Positions 54,814 through 63,236 of a DNA stretch of 64,000 bases are shown here, one piece after another. The DNA is from Sporolactobacillus sp. THM7-4 (GTDB lineage Bacteria > Bacillota > Bacilli > Bacillales > Sporolactobacillaceae), in the NCBI RefSeq assembly GCF_004153165.1, contig NZ_SEMD01000001.1, forward strand, positions 346,651-410,650, read 5' to 3'. Positions within the stretch are counted from its first letter, which is position 1, and each line of letters starts with the position of its first letter. The notes beneath the pieces were generated by a model. It saw nothing but the letters and a program-made list of their open reading frames with translations. It was not told the origin of the DNA and did not search any database. The translations under genes were made by a program, and so were the position numbers.

Positions 54814-55248
54814 TTAGATACCTTCTTCTTCTGTTTGCTCCTGATCTATTGAATCCTGTCTATTATTCGCCCGATAATAATCGATAAATTGTTTTCCTTC
54901 ATTCAGTGCCAGATTGAGCGTCTCTTCAACCGGCTTATCTCTATTGATAGCAGCCGCTAAGATCATCGACAGATTCGCTCCGCCAACTACCAGCACTTTT
55001 TCAGTTATTTCCCGGGAAGCAACAACTGCTGTCTGAAACGGGGTCGCACCAAGCAAATCGGTAAATACAATAATGCCCTGTCCGTTACTCAGTCCCTTTA
55101 AAGTTTCGGTCATATCTCTTTTAAGTCTTTCGGGACCGTCATTAAAGTCAATAGCTCTGACCTCTGCCGATTGACCAACGATCAAAGCTGCGGCGGAAAG
55201 CATACCACTTGCAAAATGACCATGACCACTAATTAAAATTTGAGTCAT
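54814..55248 (-). CDS. PTS mannose-family EIIA component
   Basis: Cytoplasmic phosphocarrier of 144 residues that accepts phosphate from HPr on H9 (motif LISGHGHFASG) and passes it to EIIB. FTDLLGATPFQTAV near 64 and the following GGANLSMIL are typical of ManX-A/AgaF. The C-terminus is rich in Glu and Gln. It lies between the EIID gene and nagA within one operon. Confidence 0.92.
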   Translation of the reverse strand: MTQILISGHGHFASGMLSAAALIVGQSAEVRAIDFNDGPERLKRDMTETLKGLSNGQGIIVFTDLLGATPFQTAVVASREITEKVLVVGGANLSMILAAAINRDKPVEETLNLALNEGKQFIDYYRANNRQDSIDQEQTEEEGI

Positions 55249-55277
55249 TTTCCAAAACCTGCCTATCTAAAAATTTT

Positions 55278-56102
55278 TTACATGACTCCGCTCAGCGCGC
55301 CGAGCAGTCCGATTACAACAGTAGTGACAATCAGCCAAATTGGAGACCATCCCTTTTTAAGAAGCCAATACATCAAAAGCGTATAAGCAAGCGGGATCAT
55401 CGCCGGCATTATTTTATCCAGGATCCCCTCCTGAACTTTGATGTTCGTTTTGCCCATTGACCAGACATATGTGATTTTAAAGTTGACAAACGCCGCAATT
55501 AAGCCGCCGACAACGGTTAACCCAACAATCGAGGCACCGCGTGATATATATTTCATGCTTGCCTTCAGTTTTGTCACGGCTTTGACTCCGGTGCCGTAAC
55601 CCACGTGAATCAGGCCAAACACAGCGCCGAAATGAACAACATTGAATGCTAACAAAAATACGATCGGACCGGCAATGTTTCCCTGAACCGCTAATGATGC
55701 TCCGATTCCTGCAGTAATGGGTAGCAATGTCAGGAAGAACAAGGCGTCTCCAATACCACCGAGTGGTCCCATCAGCGCAATTTTTATCGCGCGAATTGCA
55801 TCCCGACTCATTTTTTTCTCTTCCATAGCCAGTACAACACCTATAATAAATGTCACCAGGAATGGATGAGTATTGAAAAATTCGGAATGATCCTGTAAAG
55901 AGCGATTGAAATCATGTTTATTTTTATGAATTTTACGTAAAGCCGGTATTATCGAATACAGCCAGCCCGCCGCCTGCATTCGCTCGTAGTTAAAAGAGGC
56001 TTGCAGCATTAACGAACGAAAGGCAAGGATATTTAACTCATGTCTTGATAGGCCGGCTGCTTCTGTTTGATTCTCAAAGGTATAGGGTACATTAGATGCC
56101 AT
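55278..56102 (-). CDS. PTS mannose-family EIID component
   Basis: Membrane subunit of the amino-sugar PTS, about 274 residues. RSLMLQASFNYERMQAAGWLYSIIP near the start, NTHPFLVTFIIGVVLAMEE and GPLGGIGDALFFLTLLPI are family landmarks, and hydrophobic helices lie toward the C-terminus. Several ATG codons are possible; ATG 56102 (MASNVPYTF) overlaps the EIIC stop by 11 bp, while starts up to 56126 give a longer overlap. It forms the sugar channel with EIIC. Confidence 0.92.
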   Translation of the reverse strand: MASNVPYTFENQTEAAGLSRHELNILAFRSLMLQASFNYERMQAAGWLYSIIPALRKIHKNKHDFNRSLQDHSEFFNTHPFLVTFIIGVVLAMEEKKMSRDAIRAIKIALMGPLGGIGDALFFLTLLPITAGIGASLAVQGNIAGPIVFLLAFNVVHFGAVFGLIHVGYGTGVKAVTKLKASMKYISRGASIVGLTVVGGLIAAFVNFKITYVWSMGKTNIKVQEGILDKIMPAMIPLAYTLLMYWLLKKGWSPIWLIVTTVVIGLLGALSGVM

Positions 56103-56868
56103 CCGCCATTTCATCTCCATTCGCAATATTTTTGTAATTTTCAGTCTTATTTTTGTTTACATGGTAATCATAAAGAGCAATAGCCAACCCGATTAACGCA
56201 ATGGCCAGAGTTGTCATATTCAAGTAGGCAACCAAAACAAAACCAACAATGAAAAACATGATGTATTCTTTTTTCAGCATGATCTTCAGTAAGATTGCAA
56301 AACCAATTGCCGGCATGATGCCTCCCGCCACAGACAACCCGGAAAGGACCCACTGGGGGACGGCTGAAACAATATGACTCGCTGCTCCTGATCCGAAATA
56401 TATTGGTAAAAAAGCGACAATCGCTGAAACCAGAAAATAATTTGTAGCGCCAAAGTAGTTAATCTTCTCAATACCCTTGTAGTTTCCCGCTTTGGCAAAA
56501 GCATCAACTTTCTGCATCATTGGAGAGAAAAGCGTGAAAAGCAATGTGATTAAACCCTGAACTGCAATCGCAAAGGGAATCGCAATTCCTACCGCTGTCT
56601 TCGGATCCTGCCTGGTTATAATTGCAAATGCTGTTCCTATAATACCGCCAATGACCACATTTGGCGGCTGGGCTCCTGCCAGCGGGACCATCCCCATCCA
56701 GATGAGTTCCAAAGTTCCCCCGGTAATCAAGCCCGTCGTAAAATCTCCCATAATCAGGCCGACAAGTCCTCCTAAAACTACAGGGCGATGAAAATGCGTC
56801 AGTCCGACGTAAAGATCGATGCCCGCCAGTCCCGCCAGTAATGCAATTAATAAAGCCTGTGTTAACAT
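56092..56868 (-). CDS. PTS mannose-family EIIC component
   Basis: Sugar-translocating membrane subunit of 258 residues with about seven hydrophobic segments. LTHFHRPVVLGGLVGLIMGDFTTGLITGGTLELIWMG and VPLAGAQPPNVVIGGIIGTAFAI are the family signatures and hold the sugar-binding region. The ATG follows GGAGAGGG. It overlaps the EIID gene. AgaW/AgaC-type members carry N-acetylgalactosamine or galactosamine, which fits the agaS neighbour. Confidence 0.92.
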   Translation of the reverse strand: MLTQALLIALLAGLAGIDLYVGLTHFHRPVVLGGLVGLIMGDFTTGLITGGTLELIWMGMVPLAGAQPPNVVIGGIIGTAFAIITRQDPKTAVGIAIPFAIAVQGLITLLFTLFSPMMQKVDAFAKAGNYKGIEKINYFGATNYFLVSAIVAFLPIYFGSGAASHIVSAVPQWVLSGLSVAGGIMPAIGFAILLKIMLKKEYIMFFIVGFVLVAYLNMTTLAIALIGLAIALYDYHVNKNKTENYKNIANGDEMADGI

Positions 56869-56892
56869 TGGGTACCCTCTCCTTAATAATGG

Positions 56893-57372
56893 TTAAATGA
56901 GTTCTAAAATATTTTTTGTGCGTTCACCAGGAACACCTTGTATTTCACAAGTCACCCCCAGCTTATCCAGCTGATGAAAAGCAGCGATATCTTTATCATC
57001 TACTGAGACGGTCGACGAAATTTGGTTCTTTCCTTCTGAATAATGCATATTTCCAACGTTAATATAGTCGAATGGTACTCCGCCTTGCTTTAATACAAGA
57101 GCGTCATACGGAGTTTTGACAACTAAAAAGATTTTTTGCCTCGGCGATGCTTTAGATATGATATCAATCGTTTTTTGCAGTGTAAAATATCTCATACCGA
57201 TCGTATCCGAGACAACCATATCCATTAAACTCTGACGGACTTCATCATGAGCAACCTCGTCGTTAGCAACAATCAATAGATTAGCCCCCAGGTAATTTAC
57301 CCAGGTAACCCCTACCTGTCCATGAACTAAACGATTATCGATACGTGTCAGCAAAATATTCGGATGCCCCAT
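56893..57372 (-). CDS. PTS mannose-family EIIB component
   Basis: Phosphocarrier of 159 residues. The phosphorylated histidine is H17 in RIDNRLVHGQVGVTWV. NLLIVANDEVAHDEVRQSLM and VPFDYINVGNMHYSEGK are typical of AgaV-type EIIB. It receives phosphate from EIIA and gives it to the sugar as it passes through EIIC/EIID. The ATG has GGGGGAGG upstream. First of the four PTS genes, 23 bp after agaS. Confidence 0.93.
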   Translation of the reverse strand: MGHPNILLTRIDNRLVHGQVGVTWVNYLGANLLIVANDEVAHDEVRQSLMDMVVSDTIGMRYFTLQKTIDIISKASPRQKIFLVVKTPYDALVLKQGGVPFDYINVGNMHYSEGKNQISSTVSVDDKDIAAFHQLDKLGVTCEIQGVPGERTKNILELI

Positions 57373-57394
57373 TGTGCCTCCCCCTTACATCTTT

Positions 57395-58579
57395 TTAATT
57401 AAACGGATGAATTTTAACTCCCTTTACCACTCGATTTACCTTTCCGTCGGGACTCGGGTTATCCGGCGTAATGCCTGATAATAGAGAGTGGTGAAGAGCA
57501 AACATTTGAGCAAAAAGAATATAAATCATGCTGCGAAAAAGATCGTTATCCAGATATCCAGTTTCACAGCTGAACGGAACCAGTTGGTCTGCAAACGGGT
57601 ATCTTTGCATCTCATCATCTGCGCACAAGATGACAAGCTTGCTTGAAAGAGGTTCATCAGCAATTTCTTTAGCCATGTCACGGTCGTAAGCTTTCGTGTA
57701 GTCCTCAGATGAACCAAACAAAATAATCAATGTATCATTTGTTTGCAACGATTTTGGGCCATGCCTGAAGCCCATTGAACTGTCATAATACGTATCCATC
57801 CTGCCGGAATTCAGTTCGAGACATTTTAAAGCGGCCTCGCGTGTCAATTTTCCCAATGCGGAAGAACCCAAGTATATAATTCTATTAAAGTGATAGTTTT
57901 CAACTTCCGTGATCTTTTTCTCACAAGTTTTGAAAAACTTTTGTGCGGTTTGCAATAAATTAAGATGGAATGATTCATTGTCGAGAACAGTTGGCACAAA
58001 GATGAGGTATGAAGCATAGAGCATACATGTAAAACTGCTCGTCATTGCGAATCCTTTATCATTGGATTCATCAGGCATTTTCAAGAGCAGATGATTTCGA
58101 TCATTTGCCGCCTTTTTCGCCAATAATCCCGACGAATTGCATGTGATGGTGATAAAGTAACAATCATCAATCACTTTCCGGGCTAATTCAACCGCCGCAA
58201 CACTTTCAGGACTGTTTCCCGATCTCGCAAAAGAGATGATAAGTGTAGGCTGCTCTTTGACAAGATAAGATAAGGGATCCGAAACAATATCGGTAGTTGG
58301 AATCGCCTCAAATGATAATCCCGTTCTTGTCGAAAACTTTCGGACAATCGGAGCCAGCGTTTCTCCGACGAAAGCGGAGGTGCCTGCTCCTGTAAAAATG
58401 ACGCGAATACCGTGATATCTTTCTATTATTCTATCTAGAAATTCCTGAACATTTTGACGGCTATCTTGTAGAGAGGAAAAGACCTCATTCCATAATCTTG
58501 GCTGCTGTATAATTTCATGAGCAGTAAAGTAAGATTTATGTTCTTTGAGATAATCTTCGGTAAAGTTAAAAATATGCAT
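57395..58579 (-). CDS. agaS: SIS-domain amino-sugar-6-phosphate deaminase/isomerase AgaS
   Basis: Converts galactosamine-6-phosphate to tagatose-6-phosphate and ammonia in the aga pathway. About 394 residues with two SIS domains: IFTGAGTSAFVGETLAP near 50 and GSSALGKLTREAALKCLELNSGR near 255. SFARSGNSPESVAAVELA and SMGFRHGPKSL are typical. The ATG at 58579 has AAGGAG at 6 nt; the longer frame starts inside the operator. It opens the operon. No tagatose-6-phosphate kinase or aldolase gene is in the window. Confidence 0.9.
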   Translation of the reverse strand: MHIFNFTEDYLKEHKSYFTAHEIIQQPRLWNEVFSSLQDSRQNVQEFLDRIIERYHGIRVIFTGAGTSAFVGETLAPIVRKFSTRTGLSFEAIPTTDIVSDPLSYLVKEQPTLIISFARSGNSPESVAAVELARKVIDDCYFITITCNSSGLLAKKAANDRNHLLLKMPDESNDKGFAMTSSFTCMLYASYLIFVPTVLDNESFHLNLLQTAQKFFKTCEKKITEVENYHFNRIIYLGSSALGKLTREAALKCLELNSGRMDTYYDSSMGFRHGPKSLQTNDTLIILFGSSEDYTKAYDRDMAKEIADEPLSSKLVILCADDEMQRYPFADQLVPFSCETGYLDNDLFRSMIYILFAQMFALHHSLLSGITPDNPSPDGKVNRVVKGVKIHPFN

Positions 58580-58594
58580 CGCTAGCTCCTTCTG

Positions 58595-58616
58595 TGGTAA
58601 TGTCGTTATAACCACT
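58595..58616 (-). promoter_or_regulatory. GntR-type operator before agaS
   Basis: Imperfect palindrome GTGGTTATAACGACATTACC followed by AC, between the gntR stop and agaS. The core TGGTTATAA-N-GACATTACC recurs at 59497-59516. Confidence 0.7.
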
Positions 58617-58651
58617 TAATGTAAAATATCCACATATATTGATTAGAACCA

Positions 58652-59401
58652 TCATTTACTGATTTCTACCCGGTAGTGGAATTTCCCACTCGAAACTACA
58701 CTTGTTGTGTATTCAACAAGTGTACTATTATCATACCCATAACGCTTAATCAGAATAGCCGGGGTCCCCTGTTCATCATTCAGATATTCAGCTTCCGACT
58801 TCTGCATCGTCGTTGCTGTAAAATCCTCAATGGCTCTGGTCACATATACCTGATAGTCCTCTCTGAATATCGAGTACATAGGTCTTTGTGAAAGCTGTTC
58901 TTTTGTCAGATTAGAAAATATTTCTCCTGGAAGGTATGTTGTTTCGTACATTAGCGGTTCGTTATCTGCAATCCTGAGTCTCGTAACCCTGATTATCTTT
59001 TTTCCTGCCTGTAAGCACATTTTTCTGGCGAGACTGTCACTGGCGTTTATCACTTCAAAATCCAATACTTTTGTTACCGGAATCTTCCCCAGCCTTTTCA
59101 TTTCATCTGTAAAGCTGTACAGATTAACCAGATTTTGCTGATATAGCCCCTTTGTTACAAAGGTACCTTTTCCATGCTTCTTTTGAATGTAGCCTTCGCG
59201 TTCCAGTTCCTCCAGTGCCTGCCTTACCGTAATTCTGCTCAGTTCATAGAGACTGCATAGTTCACGTTCAGATGGTAACTTGTCCCCATGCTGATAGACA
59301 TGACGATCAATATCTTGAGCAATGATATCAATCAGCTGGAGGTACAGCGGGATGCCGCTTTTTCTATCTATTGTGTGTGATCCATCTGTTATTGAATGCA
59401 T
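58652..59401 (-). CDS. GntR/HutC-family regulator of the amino-sugar operon
   Basis: Transcriptional regulator of 249 residues. The N-terminal winged helix contains LPSERELCSLYELSRITVRQALEELEREGYIQKKHGKGTFV (about 42-82), and the UTRA effector domain follows with ITRL-type IRVTRLRIADNEPLMYETTYLP. The ATG has GGGGG at 7 nt. Repeated TGGTTATAA sites before its own gene and before agaS indicate autoregulation and control of the PTS operon. NagR/AgaR proteins of the same family sense amino-sugar phosphates. Confidence 0.88.
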   Translation of the reverse strand: MHSITDGSHTIDRKSGIPLYLQLIDIIAQDIDRHVYQHGDKLPSERELCSLYELSRITVRQALEELEREGYIQKKHGKGTFVTKGLYQQNLVNLYSFTDEMKRLGKIPVTKVLDFEVINASDSLARKMCLQAGKKIIRVTRLRIADNEPLMYETTYLPGEIFSNLTKEQLSQRPMYSIFREDYQVYVTRAIEDFTATTMQKSEAEYLNDEQGTPAILIKRYGYDNSTLVEYTTSVVSSGKFHYRVEISK

Positions 59402-59496
59402 ATTAAATCCCCCATGAGCTCAAATATTAGCTTCCATTCAATGGCTCTCATTCACTCACCAATCATCCAGATCCCCGCTATTAAAAAGAGGTAAAT

Positions 59497-59516
59497 AGGT
59501 AATGTCATTATAACCA
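59497..59516 (-). promoter_or_regulatory. GntR-type operator before gntR
   Basis: TGGTTATAATGACATTACCT on the minus strand, the same palindrome as before agaS with one or two changes, 95 bp before the regulator start. Confidence 0.7.
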
Positions 59517-59643
59517 GCTAATAAAACAAACACAACAGTACTTCCTTTCATTGACTAAATTGCTTTTCTTATAACATCGCATCTCCCATTTCACCTTATT
59601 GTATAAAACATTACATATATATGTAATTTTTGATTACATGATT

Positions 59644-59672
59644 AATGTACCATGATCAACTGGTTATATCAA
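59644..59672 (-). promoter_or_regulatory. Promoter of the regulator gene with an operator half-site
   Basis: TTGATA, a 17-bp spacer and TACATT on the minus strand. The plus-strand CTGGTTATATC over the -35 matches one half of the operator. Confidence 0.45.
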
Positions 59673-59794
59673 GTATTATCTTTCAATTCGTGAGATTTTT
59701 ATTTTAATTCATTATCCTCAGAGCATTTAATACGGTAATTTTTTTGAAATATCAAATAAATCCAATCTTGATAATTTTAGTGATCCGGGAACCG

Positions 59795-59832
59795 AAAAAC
59801 CGCCCCCAGTATTCACCGGGGACAGTTTTTTC
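59795..59832 (-). terminator. Terminator of the Cof phosphatase gene
   Basis: AAAACTGTCCCC and TGGGGGCGGTTTT pair on the minus strand around GGTGAATAC, ending in TTTTTCGG. Confidence 0.65.
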
Positions 59833-59886
59833 CATTTTTCTTGAATCACTTTTTTACAAGGATTTTTTGATCATCCGTGCCAAGCT

Positions 59887-60759
59887 TTACTTGGGTTGGG
59901 CATACAGGGAAAGCTGATTCTTCAGGGCATACGCCACCCCATTCTGTTCACAGTCTCTGGTAATCATTGTGCTGATGGCTTTAATTGATGGAATGGCATT
60001 TCCCATCGCAATTCGGACCCCGGCCTCACGGAACATGGACAGGTCGTTAGGGCTGTCGCCAATGACGACAATATCTTCATTTTTAATCCCATATTTTCTG
60101 GCGAGATTGCAGATAGCCTTGCCTTTATCAATTTTGCTTGATATAAATTCAACTGTTGAGGCGGCAGAAGATGTGCATGTGATGGCTTGACGGTCAGCGA
60201 AAAGAATTTTAAAACGGTCAAGCGTATTTGGAAAAAAAGAAGCGATCAGAACTTTGAATATGGGTTTCTCTTTTGTAAGAATGGCTTTCATATTCTCCGT
60301 CGGTCTCAAACTCACCTGGGATAATTGAGCAGCGGCACTTTGCCAAAGAAGTTCCGTATCCGTTAAAGGATTCATCAGCTTCTTCTTGGCTATCTCATTT
60401 CTTAAAATCTCTTCACCCGTCACAGGCGAAAGCAAGGAATCTTTTGTTGTCACTTCGAAATAAACCCCGTGTTCCAAAGCGTAATGAATAATTTCCTCGG
60501 CCTGTTCATGATCAAGCGGCGTTTCACTGAGCAGCGTACCATCCCGATCATAGACCGTTGCTCCATTTGAAGCGATGATCGGTAATGAAACTGCATGATT
60601 CAGGAAAGCCCGTACATCCATAATGTTTCTGCCTGTCACGATCGTCACGAGATGATGATTTTCGACCGTCCTTTTAAGCGCTTCCAAATTTTCCGGACTA
60701 ATCCTCTTTTTCGAATTTAACAGCGTCCCGTCCAGGTCAATCGCTATCATCTTCAACAC
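59887..60759 (-). CDS. Cof-type HAD sugar phosphatase
   Basis: HAD-superfamily phosphatase of the Cof/YxeH type, about 290 residues. Motif I is AIDLDGTLLNSKKRIS, motif II TIVTGRN, motif III with a conserved Lys in KIDKGKAI, and motif IV VIGDSPNDLSMFREAG. The large C2B cap lies between. The GGGGAG ribosome site abuts the first ATG, so I prefer GTG at 60759 (6 nt). Members hydrolyse sugar phosphates or flavin phosphates with loose specificity. It is followed by its own terminator. Confidence 0.85.
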   Translation of the reverse strand: MLKMIAIDLDGTLLNSKKRISPENLEALKRTVENHHLVTIVTGRNIMDVRAFLNHAVSLPIIASNGATVYDRDGTLLSETPLDHEQAEEIIHYALEHGVYFEVTTKDSLLSPVTGEEILRNEIAKKKLMNPLTDTELLWQSAAAQLSQVSLRPTENMKAILTKEKPIFKVLIASFFPNTLDRFKILFADRQAITCTSSAASTVEFISSKIDKGKAICNLARKYGIKNEDIVVIGDSPNDLSMFREAGVRIAMGNAIPSIKAISTMITRDCEQNGVAYALKNQLSLYAQPK

Positions 60760-60831
60760 GCACATCTCCCCGTATAGAATGGATGCCTTTGGATTATATT
60801 TTTATAAATCCAGTTAACCCGCTTAAGCGGC

Positions 60832-61050
60832 TTACTTAACCGTTGACGTAAACAGAACTTTTTCCCCTGCGACAACCTTCCCGGGATTGGTCCAGGAAAA
60901 ACTGAACTTATCTTCCGGGCTGTTCGTGATGAAAACTGGTACAATAATGTCCTTCCTCTTATTCCGGATCAGCTGAAAATCGACCTTAAGGATCGGCTGC
61001 CCGGCTTTTACATGATCACCAATAATGTTCGCTGACTTTCCAAAACCTTC
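60832..61050 (-). pseudogene. Remnant of a glucose-type PTS EIIA domain
   Basis: A frame of about 72 codons ending TAA at 60832 reads EGFGKSANIIGDHVKAGQPI, then LKVDFQLIRNKRKDIIVPVF and ITNSPEDKF, matching the C-terminal half of EIIA-Glc/Bgl-type domains (GDxVKAGQxLLxxDxxxI). The part with the phosphorylated histidine is missing and an in-frame TAA lies at 61066-61068. No start codon is available. It is a 5'-truncated leftover of a larger PTS permease gene. It is upstream of the Cof phosphatase gene, suggesting a lost sugar operon. Confidence 0.8.
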
Positions 61051-61282
61051 ACTCTGTGACAGCGATTACAATATTTCTAATAATCACTCAATAAAATGCG
61101 TGATAGAACCTCTACTACTAAGAATGATAGCAGGGTTACAGGGAAAAGACAATCCGTCAGTGTGAATTTCTTCACTCTATCTTCTTTTCCCGGGTTCCCG
61201 ACCGCTCGATCCGATCATGAAAAGCAAAGTTTCTACCCTGGGGACCACTCCGTTATCATTTATTCAACAAAAGAACAACACA
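61051..61282. other. Unassigned sequence upstream of the EIIA remnant
   Basis: No homology to the missing EIIA part or to any protein I recognise in six frames. Probably a deletion scar or unrelated insertion. Confidence 0.3.
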
Positions 61283-61308
61283 AGCCGGAGTGAAAAGGCA
61301 CTCCGGCT
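61283..61308. terminator. Perfect hairpin, probable terminator
   Basis: AGCCGGAGTG-AAAAGG-CACTCCGGCT is a perfect 10-bp stem. On the minus strand TGTGTTGTTCTTTTG follows. It has no intact gene on either side and may be left from a deleted unit. Confidence 0.6.
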
Positions 61309-61552
61309 CTCGTTAAAAGGTCTGAAACTCAAATACTCATTACAGGTCTATAACCCATATGAATTAAGCGTTTCCTCTTTTTCCCTGCAGCATAAGTTAA
61401 AAAGGCTGCCTGAACGCGCCTTTTGCAGGCTGTTTCCGGAACAGAGGTACCATTTTCTCCAACTTCATCCGCCGGACAATTTCAACAGATAGGAGTCCTG
61501 CCTTCCTTTCTGAATCGGATCCTGTAAATTCACGGATGCACAAGCCGTTCGC

Positions 61553-61585
61553 CAGCAAAACAAGAAGTTTCAGCAAAACAAGAAG
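61553..61585. repeat. Short direct repeat CAGCAAAACAAGAAG
   Basis: Two identical 15-bp copies, 18 bp apart, just after the MFS gene stop at 61597. Similar in period to the longer arrays but different in sequence. Confidence 0.6.
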
Positions 61586-61596
61586 GAATCACCAGT

Positions 61597-62907
61597 TTAT
61601 TTCCCCGCAATGATTTCTTTGTCGTTTGCCGGTCGGATGTCGTCACGCGGAAAATCTTTATTTGTTCTCACGCCTTTGACGATGATCGTAAAGATAACCG
61701 CAAGAATCAGTGAAGCGGCCATGAACATGTAGGATGCTGAAAACCCGCCGGTCACACCGTTAAGAAAACCGACAAAGTAGGCACCGACAAAAGATCCGAG
61801 AGCACCCATGCTATTAATCAGAGCCATCGCTCCGCCTGCCACGTTTCTCGGCAGCAGTTCAGGAACAATCGCAAAAAACGGACCATAAGGTGCATACATC
61901 GCACCGCCGGCAATCACCATCAGTGTGAATGACAGCCAGAAATGATTCGCCCCGACAAGGTATGATGCATAAAAAGCAACAGCCCCTGCAAAAAGAAACG
62001 GCCAGACAAATACTTTTCTTTTCAGCAGTTTGTCTGAGAAATAAGAGACCACAACCATTAAAATAGCGGCGAGAAGATAAGGCGCGGATACCAGCCATCC
62101 GGTTTCAACCATACTGACATTCGGGGCCGCTTTGATTATCGACGGAAGCCACATAACAAAGCCGTAAACACCGATGCTCCAGAAGAAATATTGCAGACTC
62201 AGGTAGACCACAGACTTTTGCTTGAACGCTTCACGGTAATTCCGTACAGCCTTAAAACCTTTTTGTTCATCATCCAATGTCTGTCTCAGAGCATGTTTTT
62301 CATCATCTTTAAGCCATCCAGCTGTTTCCGGTTTGTCATCAGCGAGTTTCCACCAGACGAGCGCCCAGATTATCGACGGAAGGCCCTCAAGTATGAACAT
62401 CCAGCGCCAACCAAAAGCACTCAGCAGATAGCCGGAAACAACGGACATCCAGAGAACGGTGATCGGATTACCAAGAATAAGGAACGTATTCGCACGAGAA
62501 CGTTCTTCATTTGTAAACCAGTGACTCAGAAAAACGAGCATGGCCGGCATGACCGCCGCTTCGACGATACCGAGTAAAAAGCGGATAACAAGCAACATAT
62601 AGATGTTGGGCACAATCCCTATCAAACTGGCGAGAATGCCCCAGATAATCAATGCCCGGAAAACCAGTTTCTTTGCACTGCGCTTTTCGGCGTATCCTGC
62701 GCTGGGCACCTGAAAGAAGAAGTATCCGAGGAAGAAGAGGGCGCCCAGAAGTGAGGACATGCCGGCTGTAATGTTCAGGTCCCTAGCCATTCCGGAAGCA
62801 GCTCCGAAACTGTAGTTTGCCCGATCCAGGTAAGCTAAACTGTAGGTAATAAAGACGATTGGAATTAATCTGGCCCAACGGACGGACGGCAATGGATTTG
62901 ATTTCAT
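61597..62907 (-). CDS. MFS transporter, anion:cation symporter family
   Basis: Major facilitator of about 436 residues with 12 helices, similar to ExuT/GudP/GarP-type sugar-acid carriers: AYLDRANYSFGAASGMARDL at the start, LGALFFLGYFFFQVPSAGYAEKRSAKKL, and ERSRANTFLILGNPITVLWMSVVSGYLL. The middle loop is long and charged. The ATG at 62907 has AGGA at 5 nt and AGGGG at 10 nt. No sugar-acid catabolic gene is next to it. The substrate is unknown. Confidence 0.85.
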   Translation of the reverse strand: MKSNPLPSVRWARLIPIVFITYSLAYLDRANYSFGAASGMARDLNITAGMSSLLGALFFLGYFFFQVPSAGYAEKRSAKKLVFRALIIWGILASLIGIVPNIYMLLVIRFLLGIVEAAVMPAMLVFLSHWFTNEERSRANTFLILGNPITVLWMSVVSGYLLSAFGWRWMFILEGLPSIIWALVWWKLADDKPETAGWLKDDEKHALRQTLDDEQKGFKAVRNYREAFKQKSVVYLSLQYFFWSIGVYGFVMWLPSIIKAAPNVSMVETGWLVSAPYLLAAILMVVVSYFSDKLLKRKVFVWPFLFAGAVAFYASYLVGANHFWLSFTLMVIAGGAMYAPYGPFFAIVPELLPRNVAGGAMALINSMGALGSFVGAYFVGFLNGVTGGFSASYMFMAASLILAVIFTIIVKGVRTNKDFPRDDIRPANDKEIIAGK

Positions 62908-62992
62908 GTCGATCCTACCCCTTTTCATTTTTTCGCCTGGCAGTTACGAGATGAGATTGGCGGTCACACGATTTTTTATCGGGTCGTGCAAG

Positions 62993-63032
62993 TATATCGG
63001 CGATTCTCGGAATATATCGGCGGTCGTGCATC
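62993..63032. repeat. Two-unit copy of the TATATCGGCGG family
   Basis: TATATCGGCGATTCTCGGAA followed directly by TATATCGGCGGTCGTGCATC. Same 20-bp period and same two alternating unit types as 46421-46570. Located between transketolase and the MFS gene. Confidence 0.85.
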
Positions 63033-63236
63033 CAGTGTTAGCGTTTACATTTGTGTTCCGTAAAAGATGTCTCACAGCCCGATTTCGGAATAAAAAGTCA
63101 AACGGATCCTGCGAGAACATCTTCTACAATCTATATTTTTAAAAATAAAGCTGAATGACCCTGAACTCACGTCCGCCGCGGCAAAAAGGAAAAACGTTCA
63201 GTGGAAAAGGCAGACGGGAATGCTTTTCTTCGGTAA

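Noticed and set aside
60753-60944. 63-codon minus-strand frame overlapping the Cof phosphatase start
   Set aside because: It lies in a different frame from the recognisable EIIA remnant and has no family features.
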